This document shows positions 55,811-64,000 of a stretch of DNA of 64,000 bases, in pieces. How positions within the stretch are numbered: position 1 is the stretch's first letter; each line of letters opens with the position of its first letter. The translations under genes and the position numbers were made by a program. This DNA comes from Saprospiraceae bacterium (lineage in GTDB: Bacteria > Bacteroidota > Bacteroidia > Chitinophagales > Saprospiraceae), in contig JADKBS010000001.1 of assembly GCA_016714985.1 (NCBI GenBank), positions 124,001 to 188,000 of the forward strand. Direction: 5' to 3'. The notes beneath the pieces are model-generated. The model did no database searches. It was not told the origin of the DNA and worked only from the letters and a program-made list of their open reading frames with translations.

Positions 55811-58267
55811 ATGTCCAATCAACTAAAATTCATCTTCCGTTCCATGGCCCGAAACAAGGTCTTTTCGGGCATCAACATCGTTGGACTGGCGGTGGGCATT
55901 GCGGCAGTGATGCTCATTTACCGCATCGTTCATTTTGAATTGGCGTTCAACAAGAGCTTCGCCAACTACGAGCGCATCGTGCGCATCGTGCGGCACGACA
56001 CTGGCCCGAACGGCGAAGGTTGGACAACCTGCGTGCCAGGCCCTGCCGGACCAGCCATTCAGCAATCCGTGCCGCAGTTGGAAGCATTCAGCCGGGCGAC
56101 CGAGATATGGCCGTCCTTGGCAGTGCCCAACCCGAATGGCGGTGCGCCTTTGAAGAAATTCAACATGGAAGGCGACGAACTGGCCATGTTCGTGGACCCT
56201 GCGTTTGTGGAAATATTCGAACCTGAATGGCTGGCTGGCGACCCGCTGACTGCCTTGAGCGATGTTGGCACCATCGTCCTGACCCAAAAAATGGCGGAGA
56301 AATGCTTTGGTAACTGGGAGTCGGCCATGAACCAACACTTGGTCATGGACAACCAAGTGCAAATGACGGTTCGTGGCGTCTTGTCAGATTTTCCAGACAA
56401 TACGGATTTTCCCGTACTGGCCTTGGTTTCCTATGCTACGCTGCTGGCAAACAAGGATGCCTTTTTGGCTTTCAACAACGATGCTTGGGGGCAATGCGCC
56501 TCCAATTTCCAAGCCTACGGCCTTTTGAAAGACCCCAATCAGTTTGATGATGCCAATGCTGTTTTGGCCACTTTGGGCCAAAAAGAATACGCCGCCGACA
56601 ACCCGCAGAGCAAGGAAAAGCATGTCCACCAACTCCAAAAACTCTCCGACCTGCATTACAATGAATCCCTCTCGAACCCTGCTTACCGGACGGCCTCAAA
56701 GGACAATCTCAAGCTGATTTCCTTTATCGGACTGTTGGTGCTGGCAATGGCCTGTTTCAATTTCGTCAACCTGTCCACGGCACAGGCATCGCAGCGGGCA
56801 AAGGAAATCGGCGTCCGCAAAACGCTTGGCGTGAGCCGGGGGCAGTTGATTCGGCAGTTCCTGCTGGAAACGGGCGTGACCACCCTCGTGGCCGTTGTTT
56901 TGGGCGTGGTGCTGGCAGCGATTTCCCTCCCATTGCTCCGAAACATCTCGGATGTGCCGCCATCAACGCCGTTCCTCACCGAGCCTTCGACCTTTGCCAT
57001 GTTGGCGGTTTTGGCCGTCGCCATCACCCTGCTGGCTGGGGCTTACCCATCGCTGGTGCTGGCTGGGTTCAGCCCGGCAGGAGCCTTGAAAAGCCATTCC
57101 GCAGGGGCGCCCAAGGGTCAAGGCATAGCCCGTGGACACAGCTTGGTACGAGAAGGGCTGGTGGTGCTTCAATTCACGATTGCAGCCGGATTGATAGTTG
57201 GAACCTTGGTCAGCTTGGGGCAAATGGACTTTATCAAGCACAAGGACATGGGCTACGAAAAGGGTTTGGTCTATACTTTCAGCCTCAATCCCGACAGCAC
57301 CAGCCTTTCAAAGTTAGAAACGCTGCGCAACAAACTCCACCAACTGAACAGCGTGGAAGCCGTGAGCTTTAGCAGCGACTCACCAACCTCTGCCAATATG
57401 TCCACTACCAATTTTGCTTTTCCGGCAGGCGGTGAGGATGCGCCATTTGGCCTGCCCATAAAACTTGCGGATGCCAATTATCAAAAAACCTACGGGCTGC
57501 GCATGGTCGCTGGAAGATGGTTTGAACCGAGCGACACCATTAAGGAATGTGTGGTGAACGAATATTTGTTGAAAAAACTGGGCATAGCCGATATGGGTGC
57601 TGCCATTGGGCAAAACATCCGGCTGGGCGGCCCGAAGCCCATCAAGGTCGTGGGCGTGGTGGCCGACTTCCACACACATTCCATCCACCAGCCTTTGGAG
57701 CCTTTGATGATAGCGCCGTTCAAGCGTGCTTTTTACATGGCAGGTGTCAAAATCAAACCCGACAACCTGGCGGCAACTACGGCTTCCATCCAACGGGTGT
57801 TCGACGAGGTTTATCCAGAGCAGGTGTTTGCAGGCCAGTTTTTTGATGAAAGCGTCGCCAGTTTCTATGAAAATGAAAACCGTTTCTCCAATACCTGCAA
57901 GGGTTTTGGCCTATTGGCAGTGTTCATCGCCTGTTTGGGCTTGTTCGGCTTGAGCATGCACACCGCCGCCCGCCGCACCAAGGAAATCGGGGTGCGCAAG
58001 GTGCTGGGTGCCAGCGTGACCGGGCTGACCGGGTTGCTCGCCAAGGACTTCCTGAAATTGGTCATAGTGTCATTGGCCATCGCCTTCCCATTGGCCTATT
58101 GGTTGATGGATAAATGGCTTGCCAACTTCGCCTTCCGCATCGAAATCTCCTTTGGCGTCTTTTTGATGGCAGGTTTTGCGGCTTTGTTGGTTGCTTTTGC
58201 TGCGGTCGGTTTTCAAAGCATAAAGGCGGCGCTGGCGAACCCCGTTGAGTCACTCAAAAATGAGTGA
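55811..58267 (+). CDS. MacB/FtsX-type ABC permease 9
   Basis: An 818-residue protein from ATG 55811 (MSNQLKFIFRSMARNKVFSG), the sister of permease 1 through most of its length (same FIFRSM..NKVFSGIN start, same CxxFGLLAVFI region). Coupling segments are KEIGVRKTLGVS and KEIGVRKVLGAS. It ends NPVESLKNE. The frame back to 55598 overlaps permease 8 and is not real. Because 1 and 9 are separated by seven other permeases, the array did not grow only by neighbour duplication. Confidence 0.92.
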   Translation: MSNQLKFIFRSMARNKVFSGINIVGLAVGIAAVMLIYRIVHFELAFNKSFANYERIVRIVRHDTGPNGEGWTTCVPGPAGPAIQQSVPQLEAFSRATEIWPSLAVPNPNGGAPLKKFNMEGDELAMFVDPAFVEIFEPEWLAGDPLTALSDVGTIVLTQKMAEKCFGNWESAMNQHLVMDNQVQMTVRGVLSDFPDNTDFPVLALVSYATLLANKDAFLAFNNDAWGQCASNFQAYGLLKDPNQFDDANAVLATLGQKEYAADNPQSKEKHVHQLQKLSDLHYNESLSNPAYRTASKDNLKLISFIGLLVLAMACFNFVNLSTAQASQRAKEIGVRKTLGVSRGQLIRQFLLETGVTTLVAVVLGVVLAAISLPLLRNISDVPPSTPFLTEPSTFAMLAVLAVAITLLAGAYPSLVLAGFSPAGALKSHSAGAPKGQGIARGHSLVREGLVVLQFTIAAGLIVGTLVSLGQMDFIKHKDMGYEKGLVYTFSLNPDSTSLSKLETLRNKLHQLNSVEAVSFSSDSPTSANMSTTNFAFPAGGEDAPFGLPIKLADANYQKTYGLRMVAGRWFEPSDTIKECVVNEYLLKKLGIADMGAAIGQNIRLGGPKPIKVVGVVADFHTHSIHQPLEPLMIAPFKRAFYMAGVKIKPDNLAATTASIQRVFDEVYPEQVFAGQFFDESVASFYENENRFSNTCKGFGLLAVFIACLGLFGLSMHTAARRTKEIGVRKVLGASVTGLTGLLAKDFLKLVIVSLAIAFPLAYWLMDKWLANFAFRIEISFGVFLMAGFAALLVAFAAVGFQSIKAALANPVESLKNE

Positions 58268-58286
58268 CGAAATCCCGTCAAAACGG

Positions 58287-58311
58287 GGTGAAGTCATTGC
58301 GGAGCGAATAA
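58287..58311 (+). pseudogene. Remnant of a permease 3' end
   Basis: This 25-nt stretch, from GGTGAAGTC to the TAA at 58309, is identical to the last 25 nt of permease 2 (through its stop). It sits 20 bp beyond the true stop of permease 9, which itself ends differently (SLKNE). It reads VKSLRSE-stop. It is therefore the tail of another permease left in the spacer. Confidence 0.8.
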
Positions 58312-58330
58312 AAAAATGTGTACATAGACC

Positions 58331-60745
58331 ATGATAGCAGCTTATCTAAAAATCGCTTGGCGCAATTTCACCAAGCATCTTGGTATCTCGACCATCAATC
58401 TTGTTGGGCTGGCGCTTGGTGCGGCGTGCCTCCTCTTGGCCGTTGTTTTCTGGCTCGACGAGCGTGGGTTTGACAATTTTCACGCAAAAAAAGACCAGCT
58501 TTTTAGGATTACCATGTCCATGAAAGAAAGCGCCGATGCGCCGAACCAAAAAGGTGGAGGCACCCGGCAGGCACATGCAGCCCCGTTCGCAGCCGCTGCG
58601 CCAGAGGTCGAGGAATGGGTGCGCTTGTTGGGCGGCGATGTGCGGGGCGATGTTCGGGTAGGTGAAAAGACCTTGAACCTCCAGCAGCTTTTTGCCGATG
58701 AGCCTTTTTTTGAAATATTCGATTTCCCGCTCCTTTCGGGCAATCCGGCCACTGTCCTGAGTGAAATCAACTCTTGCGTGCTAACAGAAAAGACGGCCTT
58801 GGCACTGTTTGGAACGACCGATGTGGTTGGCCGTTTTTTGTACCAAGACACCAGCCCCTCAGCGGAGAAAATCGGCGACAAACCAATGATGATAGCGGGA
58901 GTGGCCAAAAACCCGCCCTCCAACTCCTCCATCCAGTTCGACATCCTGATGCCGATGCGCTATTTGCAAATCTCGTTTTTGGATGATACCTGGGTCGGTG
59001 GCTATCTTGGTACTTATGTTTTATTGGATGAAAAAGCCGATTTGACGGCGGTTTCGGCCAATTTCGACCGGGTCTTTGCGGAAAAAGCCGCTCCCGAACT
59101 TTCAAAAATGGACTATGACCCGCAAGTGCAGTTTGGCCTACAACCGATTACCGACATCCACCTGAACGCCTACCTCGGCGGCAACGGCTGGCACGAGGGC
59201 GGTACGGTCGGCGAGTCAAAAGCGATTTACTCCAACCTGTTCCTGTTGGTTGCCCTTTTCGTTTTTGGGATGGCTGCCATCAATTTCATCAATATCACGC
59301 TTGCGGCATCGCTTTCGAGGGTGAAAGAAGTGGCTGTCCGTAAGTTGAATGGCGGCAGCCGCTGGGCGATTTTTCGGCAGTTCTTGGGCGAATCGTCGCT
59401 CGTTTGTGCAGTGGCTTTTGGCCTCGCAGCGGTCGTGGCGTTCGCAGTTTTGCCCCAGTTCGAGACCATCGTTGGGCGAAAAATGAACGTGGGCATTGAC
59501 CTGCGGTCAGCGGCGAGCTTGATGCTTGTTTTTTTTGCAATCGTTTCGTTGTCAGCAACTTATCCAGCTTATTTGATTTCTAATTTCCGCCCTGTGGAAA
59601 CGCTTTCGAGCAGGAACCGCCCACAAGCGCAGTCGTTTCTGGGAAAAGTGCTGGTCGTTGTTCAGTTCTCGCTCGCCATATTTTTGGTGATTGCTGCCAC
59701 GGTTTTTTGGAGGCAACTGCAATTCATCGAGAAAAAGGACTTGGGCTATGCCCCTGAGCTGGTGATACGTTCCAATATCAATGGCGACGTTGACTATGCG
59801 TCCATCAAAACCCGCCTGAAGAACGAGGTCGCGCAACACGATTTTTTTGGAAAAATAGCCTTCGGAGGTGATTTCAACACTTGGGAGCAAGGCACAGAGA
59901 CAGGCGTAAATGGCAAAGTATTTAAAGCGGCCTACCAGCGTGGTGATGAAAATTTCGTGGAGGTGCTCGGTATTCCGCTCCTTGCTGGCCGCAGCTTTTC
60001 ATCCCCAACGAGCCGTGAGGTGCTGGTCAACGAAGCCTTTGTGAAGGCCGCCGGTCTCAAAGACCCGATTGGCGCTTCTGTTCAGATGGAAGCCAATGCC
60101 GAAGAGAAACAGCCGCCCTACCTGATTGTGGGCGTGATAAAGGACTTTCATTATGAGTCCCTGCACAAGGCCATCAAGCCATTGGCCATTTGGCAGCAGC
60201 CGTGGCACGAAGGAGGTATTTACCTGAAAATCAATCCTGCCGAGCGGCAAAAAGCCGTCGAGACCTTTGAGAAAATCTACAAGGCCTCCATTCCCAACGC
60301 CTCGCTGGAATGGCGCTTTTTGGACGAATACGTGGCGATGGATTACGTAAGGGAGCAGCGCATTCAGGCGGTCATCGGTGCGGCGGCGGGCCTTGCACTG
60401 GTCATCTGTGGGCTTGGGATGTTCAGCTTGGCGCATTTCGCAGCCCAGCGCCGCACCAAGGAAATCGGCATCCGAAAAGTCCTCGGTGCCACCACGGCGG
60501 GCATCTTCGGCATGTTGTCGAAGGACTTTTTGGCATTGGTCATTTTGTCCTTGGTCGTTGTATCGCCTTTTGCCTTCCTTTTGATGAAAAAATGGTTAGA
60601 AAATTTCGCTTATCGCATTGATATACAATGGTTTGTGTTCCTCTTGGCCGGGCTTTTGGCAATTATGGTCATGTTCGTGGCCATCAGTTTTCAAAGCTTG
60701 AAAGCGGCGCTGGCAAACCCTGCTGATTCGTTGCGTAGCGAGTAA
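58331..60745 (+). CDS. MacB/FtsX-type ABC permease 10
   Basis: An 804-residue protein starting MIAAYLKIAWRNFTKHLGIS. The first coupling segment KEVAVRKLNGGS lacks the usual IGVRK and is the most divergent of the set; the second is KEIGIRKVLGAT. The tail is near consensus (YRIDIQWFVFLLAG) and ends NPADSLRSE. The spacer to the next gene holds six AACAATCC-type octads. Confidence 0.92.
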   Translation: MIAAYLKIAWRNFTKHLGISTINLVGLALGAACLLLAVVFWLDERGFDNFHAKKDQLFRITMSMKESADAPNQKGGGTRQAHAAPFAAAAPEVEEWVRLLGGDVRGDVRVGEKTLNLQQLFADEPFFEIFDFPLLSGNPATVLSEINSCVLTEKTALALFGTTDVVGRFLYQDTSPSAEKIGDKPMMIAGVAKNPPSNSSIQFDILMPMRYLQISFLDDTWVGGYLGTYVLLDEKADLTAVSANFDRVFAEKAAPELSKMDYDPQVQFGLQPITDIHLNAYLGGNGWHEGGTVGESKAIYSNLFLLVALFVFGMAAINFINITLAASLSRVKEVAVRKLNGGSRWAIFRQFLGESSLVCAVAFGLAAVVAFAVLPQFETIVGRKMNVGIDLRSAASLMLVFFAIVSLSATYPAYLISNFRPVETLSSRNRPQAQSFLGKVLVVVQFSLAIFLVIAATVFWRQLQFIEKKDLGYAPELVIRSNINGDVDYASIKTRLKNEVAQHDFFGKIAFGGDFNTWEQGTETGVNGKVFKAAYQRGDENFVEVLGIPLLAGRSFSSPTSREVLVNEAFVKAAGLKDPIGASVQMEANAEEKQPPYLIVGVIKDFHYESLHKAIKPLAIWQQPWHEGGIYLKINPAERQKAVETFEKIYKASIPNASLEWRFLDEYVAMDYVREQRIQAVIGAAAGLALVICGLGMFSLAHFAAQRRTKEIGIRKVLGATTAGIFGMLSKDFLALVILSLVVVSPFAFLLMKKWLENFAYRIDIQWFVFLLAGLLAIMVMFVAISFQSLKAALANPADSLRSE

Positions 60746-60757
60746 CCACAAAGCGGA

Positions 60758-60805
60758 AACAATCCAACAATCCAACAATTCAACAATTCAACAATCTAAC
60801 AATCC
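60758..60805. repeat. Octad tandem array, six units
   Basis: AACAATCC, AACAATCC, AACAATTC, AACAATTC, AACAATCT, AACAATCC run in exact 8-bp steps and end 4 bp before the ATG of permease 11. There is no inverted partner in this spacer. Confidence 0.95.
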
Positions 60806-60809
60806 CTTC

Positions 60810-63179
60810 ATGTTCCAAACCTATCTCAAACTCGCCTACCGAAACCTCCTTGCCAACAAGGTCGTCTCGGTCATCAACATCGTCGGCTTGAGCATCGCCA
60901 TTGGTGCCAGCATCGCTGTTTATCTGTTCCTTCGGAACCTGATGACGGCGGACAATTTTCATGCGAACGCCGCCCATATCTACATGGCCGAATACACCGT
61001 GGAGAACGAGGGCGTGACCGAGGTGTGGGGCGATTCGCCCGTGCCGCTTGGGCCTGCGCTGGCGGAGCGGTTCCCGCAAGTGGAGCGGGCCGTGCGGGTC
61101 GAGAACGAATGGGTCAAGGTCTATTCCGGCGACGATGTGCTGAATGAATTGGTGTCGTTCGTGGACAATGGCTATCTCGATATGTTCACCTTTCCGTTGG
61201 AGCATGGCAGCCCTGCTGCACTGACCCAACCGAACACGGTCATCATCAGCCACGGGGCGGCGGAGCGGCTTTTCCCTAATGAGAACCCGATGGGCAAGAC
61301 GCTGACCGTGAGCAGTGGCCTCCTCGAAAAGAAAGTGCTGACCATCGGCGGCGTGGCGAAGAAATTCCCCGACAACACGGGCCTGAAGTTCTCGCTGCTG
61401 GCTGGCTACGACCAGTTGCCGAGCTTCGGCTTTGCGAAGCAAAACGATTGGGCCGCCATGACGAGGGCCACCTTCGTGCAGCTGAAGCCCGGTGCCGAGG
61501 TGGCAATTTTGGAAAAGGGCATGGCCGCCTTTGTTGCGCAGCAAAACGCCGCCAATCCTGATTTGCAAGTAAAATCCTTTTTGCTCGACAACCTGAAAAA
61601 CCCCCGCCTTAAGGCATACGAGGTCATCCGTCGACCCATCGAGGCACTGCATCCGCTGGCCTACGTTGCATTTGGTGGCATTGCCTTGCTCATGTTCGCC
61701 TTGTCCTGTTTCAACTACATCAACATCGCCCTTGGCCAAGCCTCCAAGCGGCTGAAGGAAATCGGGGTACGCAAGGTGGTGGGTGGCCGCAAATGGGAAC
61801 TCGTCGGGCAGTTCATGAGCGAAAACCTACTGCTCTGCCTCATAGCGATGGTGGGTGGGCTGGTGTTGACCAAAGTGGCGCTGGTGCCTTTTTTCAACGC
61901 CACTTTCGCTGAAAAAATCACGCTCGACCTCCAATCTGGTGCTGGTATTTGGCTGTTTTTGCTGGGGCTGCTGGCCTTCACGGGCATCGTGTCGGGGGCT
62001 TACCCGGCGCTCTACATCAGCTCTTTTGAGACGGTCTCCATCTTCAAGGGCAAGTCCGATTTCAGCACAAAAAGCAAACTGACGAAGGTATTCCTCTGCC
62101 TACAATTCGTGCTGGCGTTCAGCGCCGTCATGCTCGGCGTGCTGGTCACGAGCATGGCCAGCTATTGGAAGGATTTGCCCTGGGGCTACCAGCCGGAGCA
62201 GACCCTCGTGGTGCGCCTCGACGAGCCGGGGCAGTTCGATAAATTGCGGAACGAAGCCCTGCAAAACCCCAACGTGAAGCATATCGGCAGCGCTGTCAGC
62301 CATATCGGCGAGGGCATGGACATGGTGGATGCAAAGGTGGCCGGAAAGGATGAAAGAATGGTGCGCTACCAAGTGGGCCTTGGCTATTTCGAGGCGATGG
62401 GCTTGGGGTTGACGCAGGGCCGCTTCTTCGATGCCCAGCGCCGCAGCGAGGACGAGCTTTCCATTGTGGTGAACCAGGCTTTTTTGAAAGAAAACGAAAT
62501 CAAGTCTCCGCTCGGTCAGCAAGTTTATTTGGAAGGCAAAAACTACAACGTGGTGGGTGTCATGAGCGATTTCAACATCGCTGGCACTGCAGCACAACGC
62601 TCCGTGGCCTTCTTCCTCGCCCCGGAATCAGACCTCGCCTACCTCGTGCTGCGCTGCGAACCCAGGACGCTGCCGAAGGTGGAAGCCTCCATGAAAGCGG
62701 CTTGGGGCAAGCTCGGCACGACCGTACCCTACTTGGCCTTCCACCAGGCCGAGGTGTTCGAGGCGGAGTACCAAGCTTACGACAACCTCTCGACGGCCTT
62801 CCGGTACATCGCTGGGCTGGCACTGCTCATTGCCTGCATGGGCTTGTTTGGGCTTGCTTCGCAAAACTATGCAGCAAGGTTAAAAGAGTCGGGCATCCGC
62901 AAGGTGCTGGGCGCCTCGGCACAACAAATCATACTCAGGGCCAACCGCAGCTTCATCGCCCTACTGCTGGTGGCCAGCGTCATCGCCACGGGGCTTTGCT
63001 TCGGTGGCTTCCAGTTCTTCATCAAAATGGCGGAGGACTTCACGGGCAAGGTATCGTTGGGCGCGTGGCCCTACCTACTGTCCAATTTGCTGGTGTTCGC
63101 CGTGGCTGCCATTGCTGTGGCTTGGCAGTCGGTGAAGCTGGCGAGGGTGGAGCCTGCTGAGACGTTGCGGAGCGAGTAA
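60810..63179 (+). CDS. MacB/FtsX-type ABC permease 11 (divergent)
   Basis: A 789-residue protein starting MFQTYLKLAYRNLLANKVVS. The first coupling segment is KEIGVRKVVGGR; the second is altered (KESGIRKVLGAS, followed by AQQIILRANRSFIA instead of GLLSKDF). Its C-terminal helices (GAWPYLLSNLLVFAVAAIAV) and end (LARVEPAETLRSE) do not follow the array consensus, so it appears untouched by the exchange that made the other tails alike. Confidence 0.9.
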   Translation: MFQTYLKLAYRNLLANKVVSVINIVGLSIAIGASIAVYLFLRNLMTADNFHANAAHIYMAEYTVENEGVTEVWGDSPVPLGPALAERFPQVERAVRVENEWVKVYSGDDVLNELVSFVDNGYLDMFTFPLEHGSPAALTQPNTVIISHGAAERLFPNENPMGKTLTVSSGLLEKKVLTIGGVAKKFPDNTGLKFSLLAGYDQLPSFGFAKQNDWAAMTRATFVQLKPGAEVAILEKGMAAFVAQQNAANPDLQVKSFLLDNLKNPRLKAYEVIRRPIEALHPLAYVAFGGIALLMFALSCFNYINIALGQASKRLKEIGVRKVVGGRKWELVGQFMSENLLLCLIAMVGGLVLTKVALVPFFNATFAEKITLDLQSGAGIWLFLLGLLAFTGIVSGAYPALYISSFETVSIFKGKSDFSTKSKLTKVFLCLQFVLAFSAVMLGVLVTSMASYWKDLPWGYQPEQTLVVRLDEPGQFDKLRNEALQNPNVKHIGSAVSHIGEGMDMVDAKVAGKDERMVRYQVGLGYFEAMGLGLTQGRFFDAQRRSEDELSIVVNQAFLKENEIKSPLGQQVYLEGKNYNVVGVMSDFNIAGTAAQRSVAFFLAPESDLAYLVLRCEPRTLPKVEASMKAAWGKLGTTVPYLAFHQAEVFEAEYQAYDNLSTAFRYIAGLALLIACMGLFGLASQNYAARLKESGIRKVLGASAQQIILRANRSFIALLLVASVIATGLCFGGFQFFIKMAEDFTGKVSLGAWPYLLSNLLVFAVAAIAVAWQSVKLARVEPAETLRSE

Positions 63180-63180
63180 A

Positions 63181-63265
63181 ATTCGGCGATTGGCATTTTG
63201 CAGTTGGCTGTTGGCTTCCCTCATGGCAGCCAACAGCCAAAAGCAAAAATCAAAAAGCAAAAAAA
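63181..63265. repeat. Inverted heptad arrays between permeases 11 and 12
   Basis: The left side has TTCGGCG, ATTGGCA, TTTTGCA, GTTGGCT, GTTGGCT; the right side GCAGCCA, ACAGCCA, AAAGCAA, AAATCAA, AAAGCAA. The step is 7 bp, the hinge TCCCTCATG. The right arm ends just before the start codon region of permease 12. Confidence 0.85.
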
Positions 63266-63273
63266 TCAAAGCC

Positions 63274-64000
63274 ATGTTCCAAAACAACATCAAAATCGCC
63301 CTTCGCAGTCTGTGGAACCAACGGTTCTTCACGGGGCTCAACCTCTTTGGCTTGGCCATCGGCTTGGCCGTTTCGCTCACCTTGGCGCTGTACGTGAAGA
63401 ACGAGCTTTCTTTTGACCGCCAAAACGCCAATGCCGACCGCACTTACCGGGTGAACCTGCTGGCCAAATGGGACGACGAGGAGCAAAAAATGGCCACCGC
63501 CCCCAATATCACCGGGCCTGCCTTGAAGGAGGGCTTGAAGGAGGTGGAGGCGCAGGTACGCATCCTGAAGCACGATTTTGGCAAAACGGCCTTCGTCAAC
63601 TACGAAGAGCAACGCCTGACCGAGACGAACCTGTATTGGGCCGACTCCAGCCTGTTCTCCGTGTTCGACATCCCCTTGCTGGCAGGCGACCCACGTACGG
63701 CCCTCACCCGGCCACAGACGGTCATCTTGAGCGAAACCACTGCCCGCAAAATCTTCAAGGACAACGACCCCGTCGGCAAGACCATCACCGTGGACAATGC
63801 GGACACCCTCGAAGTGACGGGCGTCTTTGCTGACCTGCCCGCCAATTCCACCTTCGACGCCAATATCATTGGCTCGTTCTACTCCGTGGAGTGGGCCAAC
63901 AACAACCTGTATTGGAGCAATGCCAGCTACGAGACCTACCTCGTGCTGGCCGAGGGCACCGACCCGCAAGCCGTTGAAAAACAGGCCAATGCGATTTATG
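63274..64000 (+). CDS. MacB/FtsX-type ABC permease 12 (3' partial)
   Basis: The frame opens at ATG 63274 (MFQNNIKIALRSLWNQRFFT) and runs off the window with 242 codons. Helix 1 (FGLAIGLAVSLTLALYV) and most of the first MacB-type periplasmic domain are present, including DIPLLAGDPRTALTRPQTVILSE-type segments common to the family. The array therefore continues beyond the window. Confidence 0.9.
   Translation, partial: MFQNNIKIALRSLWNQRFFTGLNLFGLAIGLAVSLTLALYVKNELSFDRQNANADRTYRVNLLAKWDDEEQKMATAPNITGPALKEGLKEVEAQVRILKHDFGKTAFVNYEEQRLTETNLYWADSSLFSVFDIPLLAGDPRTALTRPQTVILSETTARKIFKDNDPVGKTITVDNADTLEVTGVFADLPANSTFDANIIGSFYSVEWANNNLYWSNASYETYLVLAEGTDPQAVEKQANAIY

Overview
The window looks like a Bacteroidota chromosome with mid-50s percent GC as judged by eye. 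A class such as Saprospiria is only an inference. The grounds are: two secreted proteins ending in type IX secretion (T9SS) sorting domains, three GEVED domains, DUF5777 and DUF2231 proteins, near absence of Shine-Dalgarno sites, and the MacB/FtsX-type permease family with NPVKSLRSE tails. No rRNA, tRNA, CRISPR array, phage or intact transposase was seen. All genes are on the + strand except one PIN-type toxin-antitoxin pair.

Region 1 (1-18.9 kb) is mixed envelope and redox genes. In order: a large T9SS metalloprotease-like protein cut by the window edge, an L,D-transpeptidase, a frameshifted DUF2231-like copy, a kelch-like T9SS protein, a cupin, polyphosphate kinase 2, a DUF2231 protein, an OmpR/HisKA two-component pair, a rubrerythrin-like lipoprotein, an intact DUF2231-like copy, a cytochrome-b-like membrane protein with a ten-motif multihaem cytochrome, and two cytochrome-c-type lipoproteins flanking a DUF5777 barrel. 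Two full copies and one truncated copy of a 132-bp IS66-like MITE lie here.

Region 2 (19-26.1 kb) is a Cus/Czc-type metal efflux set: a His-rich exported protein, a CusA-like pump carrying an in-frame palindromic insertion, an opposite-strand VapBC-like pair, a TolC-type outer-membrane protein (one frameshift) and an RND adaptor (two frameshifts).

Region 3 (26.2-64 kb) starts with an NtrC-like activator and its NtrB-like kinase. A broken TIR-STAND-TPR (NLR-like) gene with a sharply AT-rich sensor segment follows. Then, behind a sigma-54-type promoter with two upstream palindromes, come a MacA-like adaptor, two MacB/LolD-type ATPases and at least twelve tandem ~800-aa permeases, the last running off the window. 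The inferred logic is kinase, activator, sigma-54 promoter, adaptor/ATPase/permease array.

Two patterns run through the window. Spacers repeatedly hold paired inverted arrays of 7-8 bp (once 10 bp) units, each with a different sequence. Frameshifts cluster between about 6 and 31 kb, while roughly 28 kb of permease genes reads through without one.
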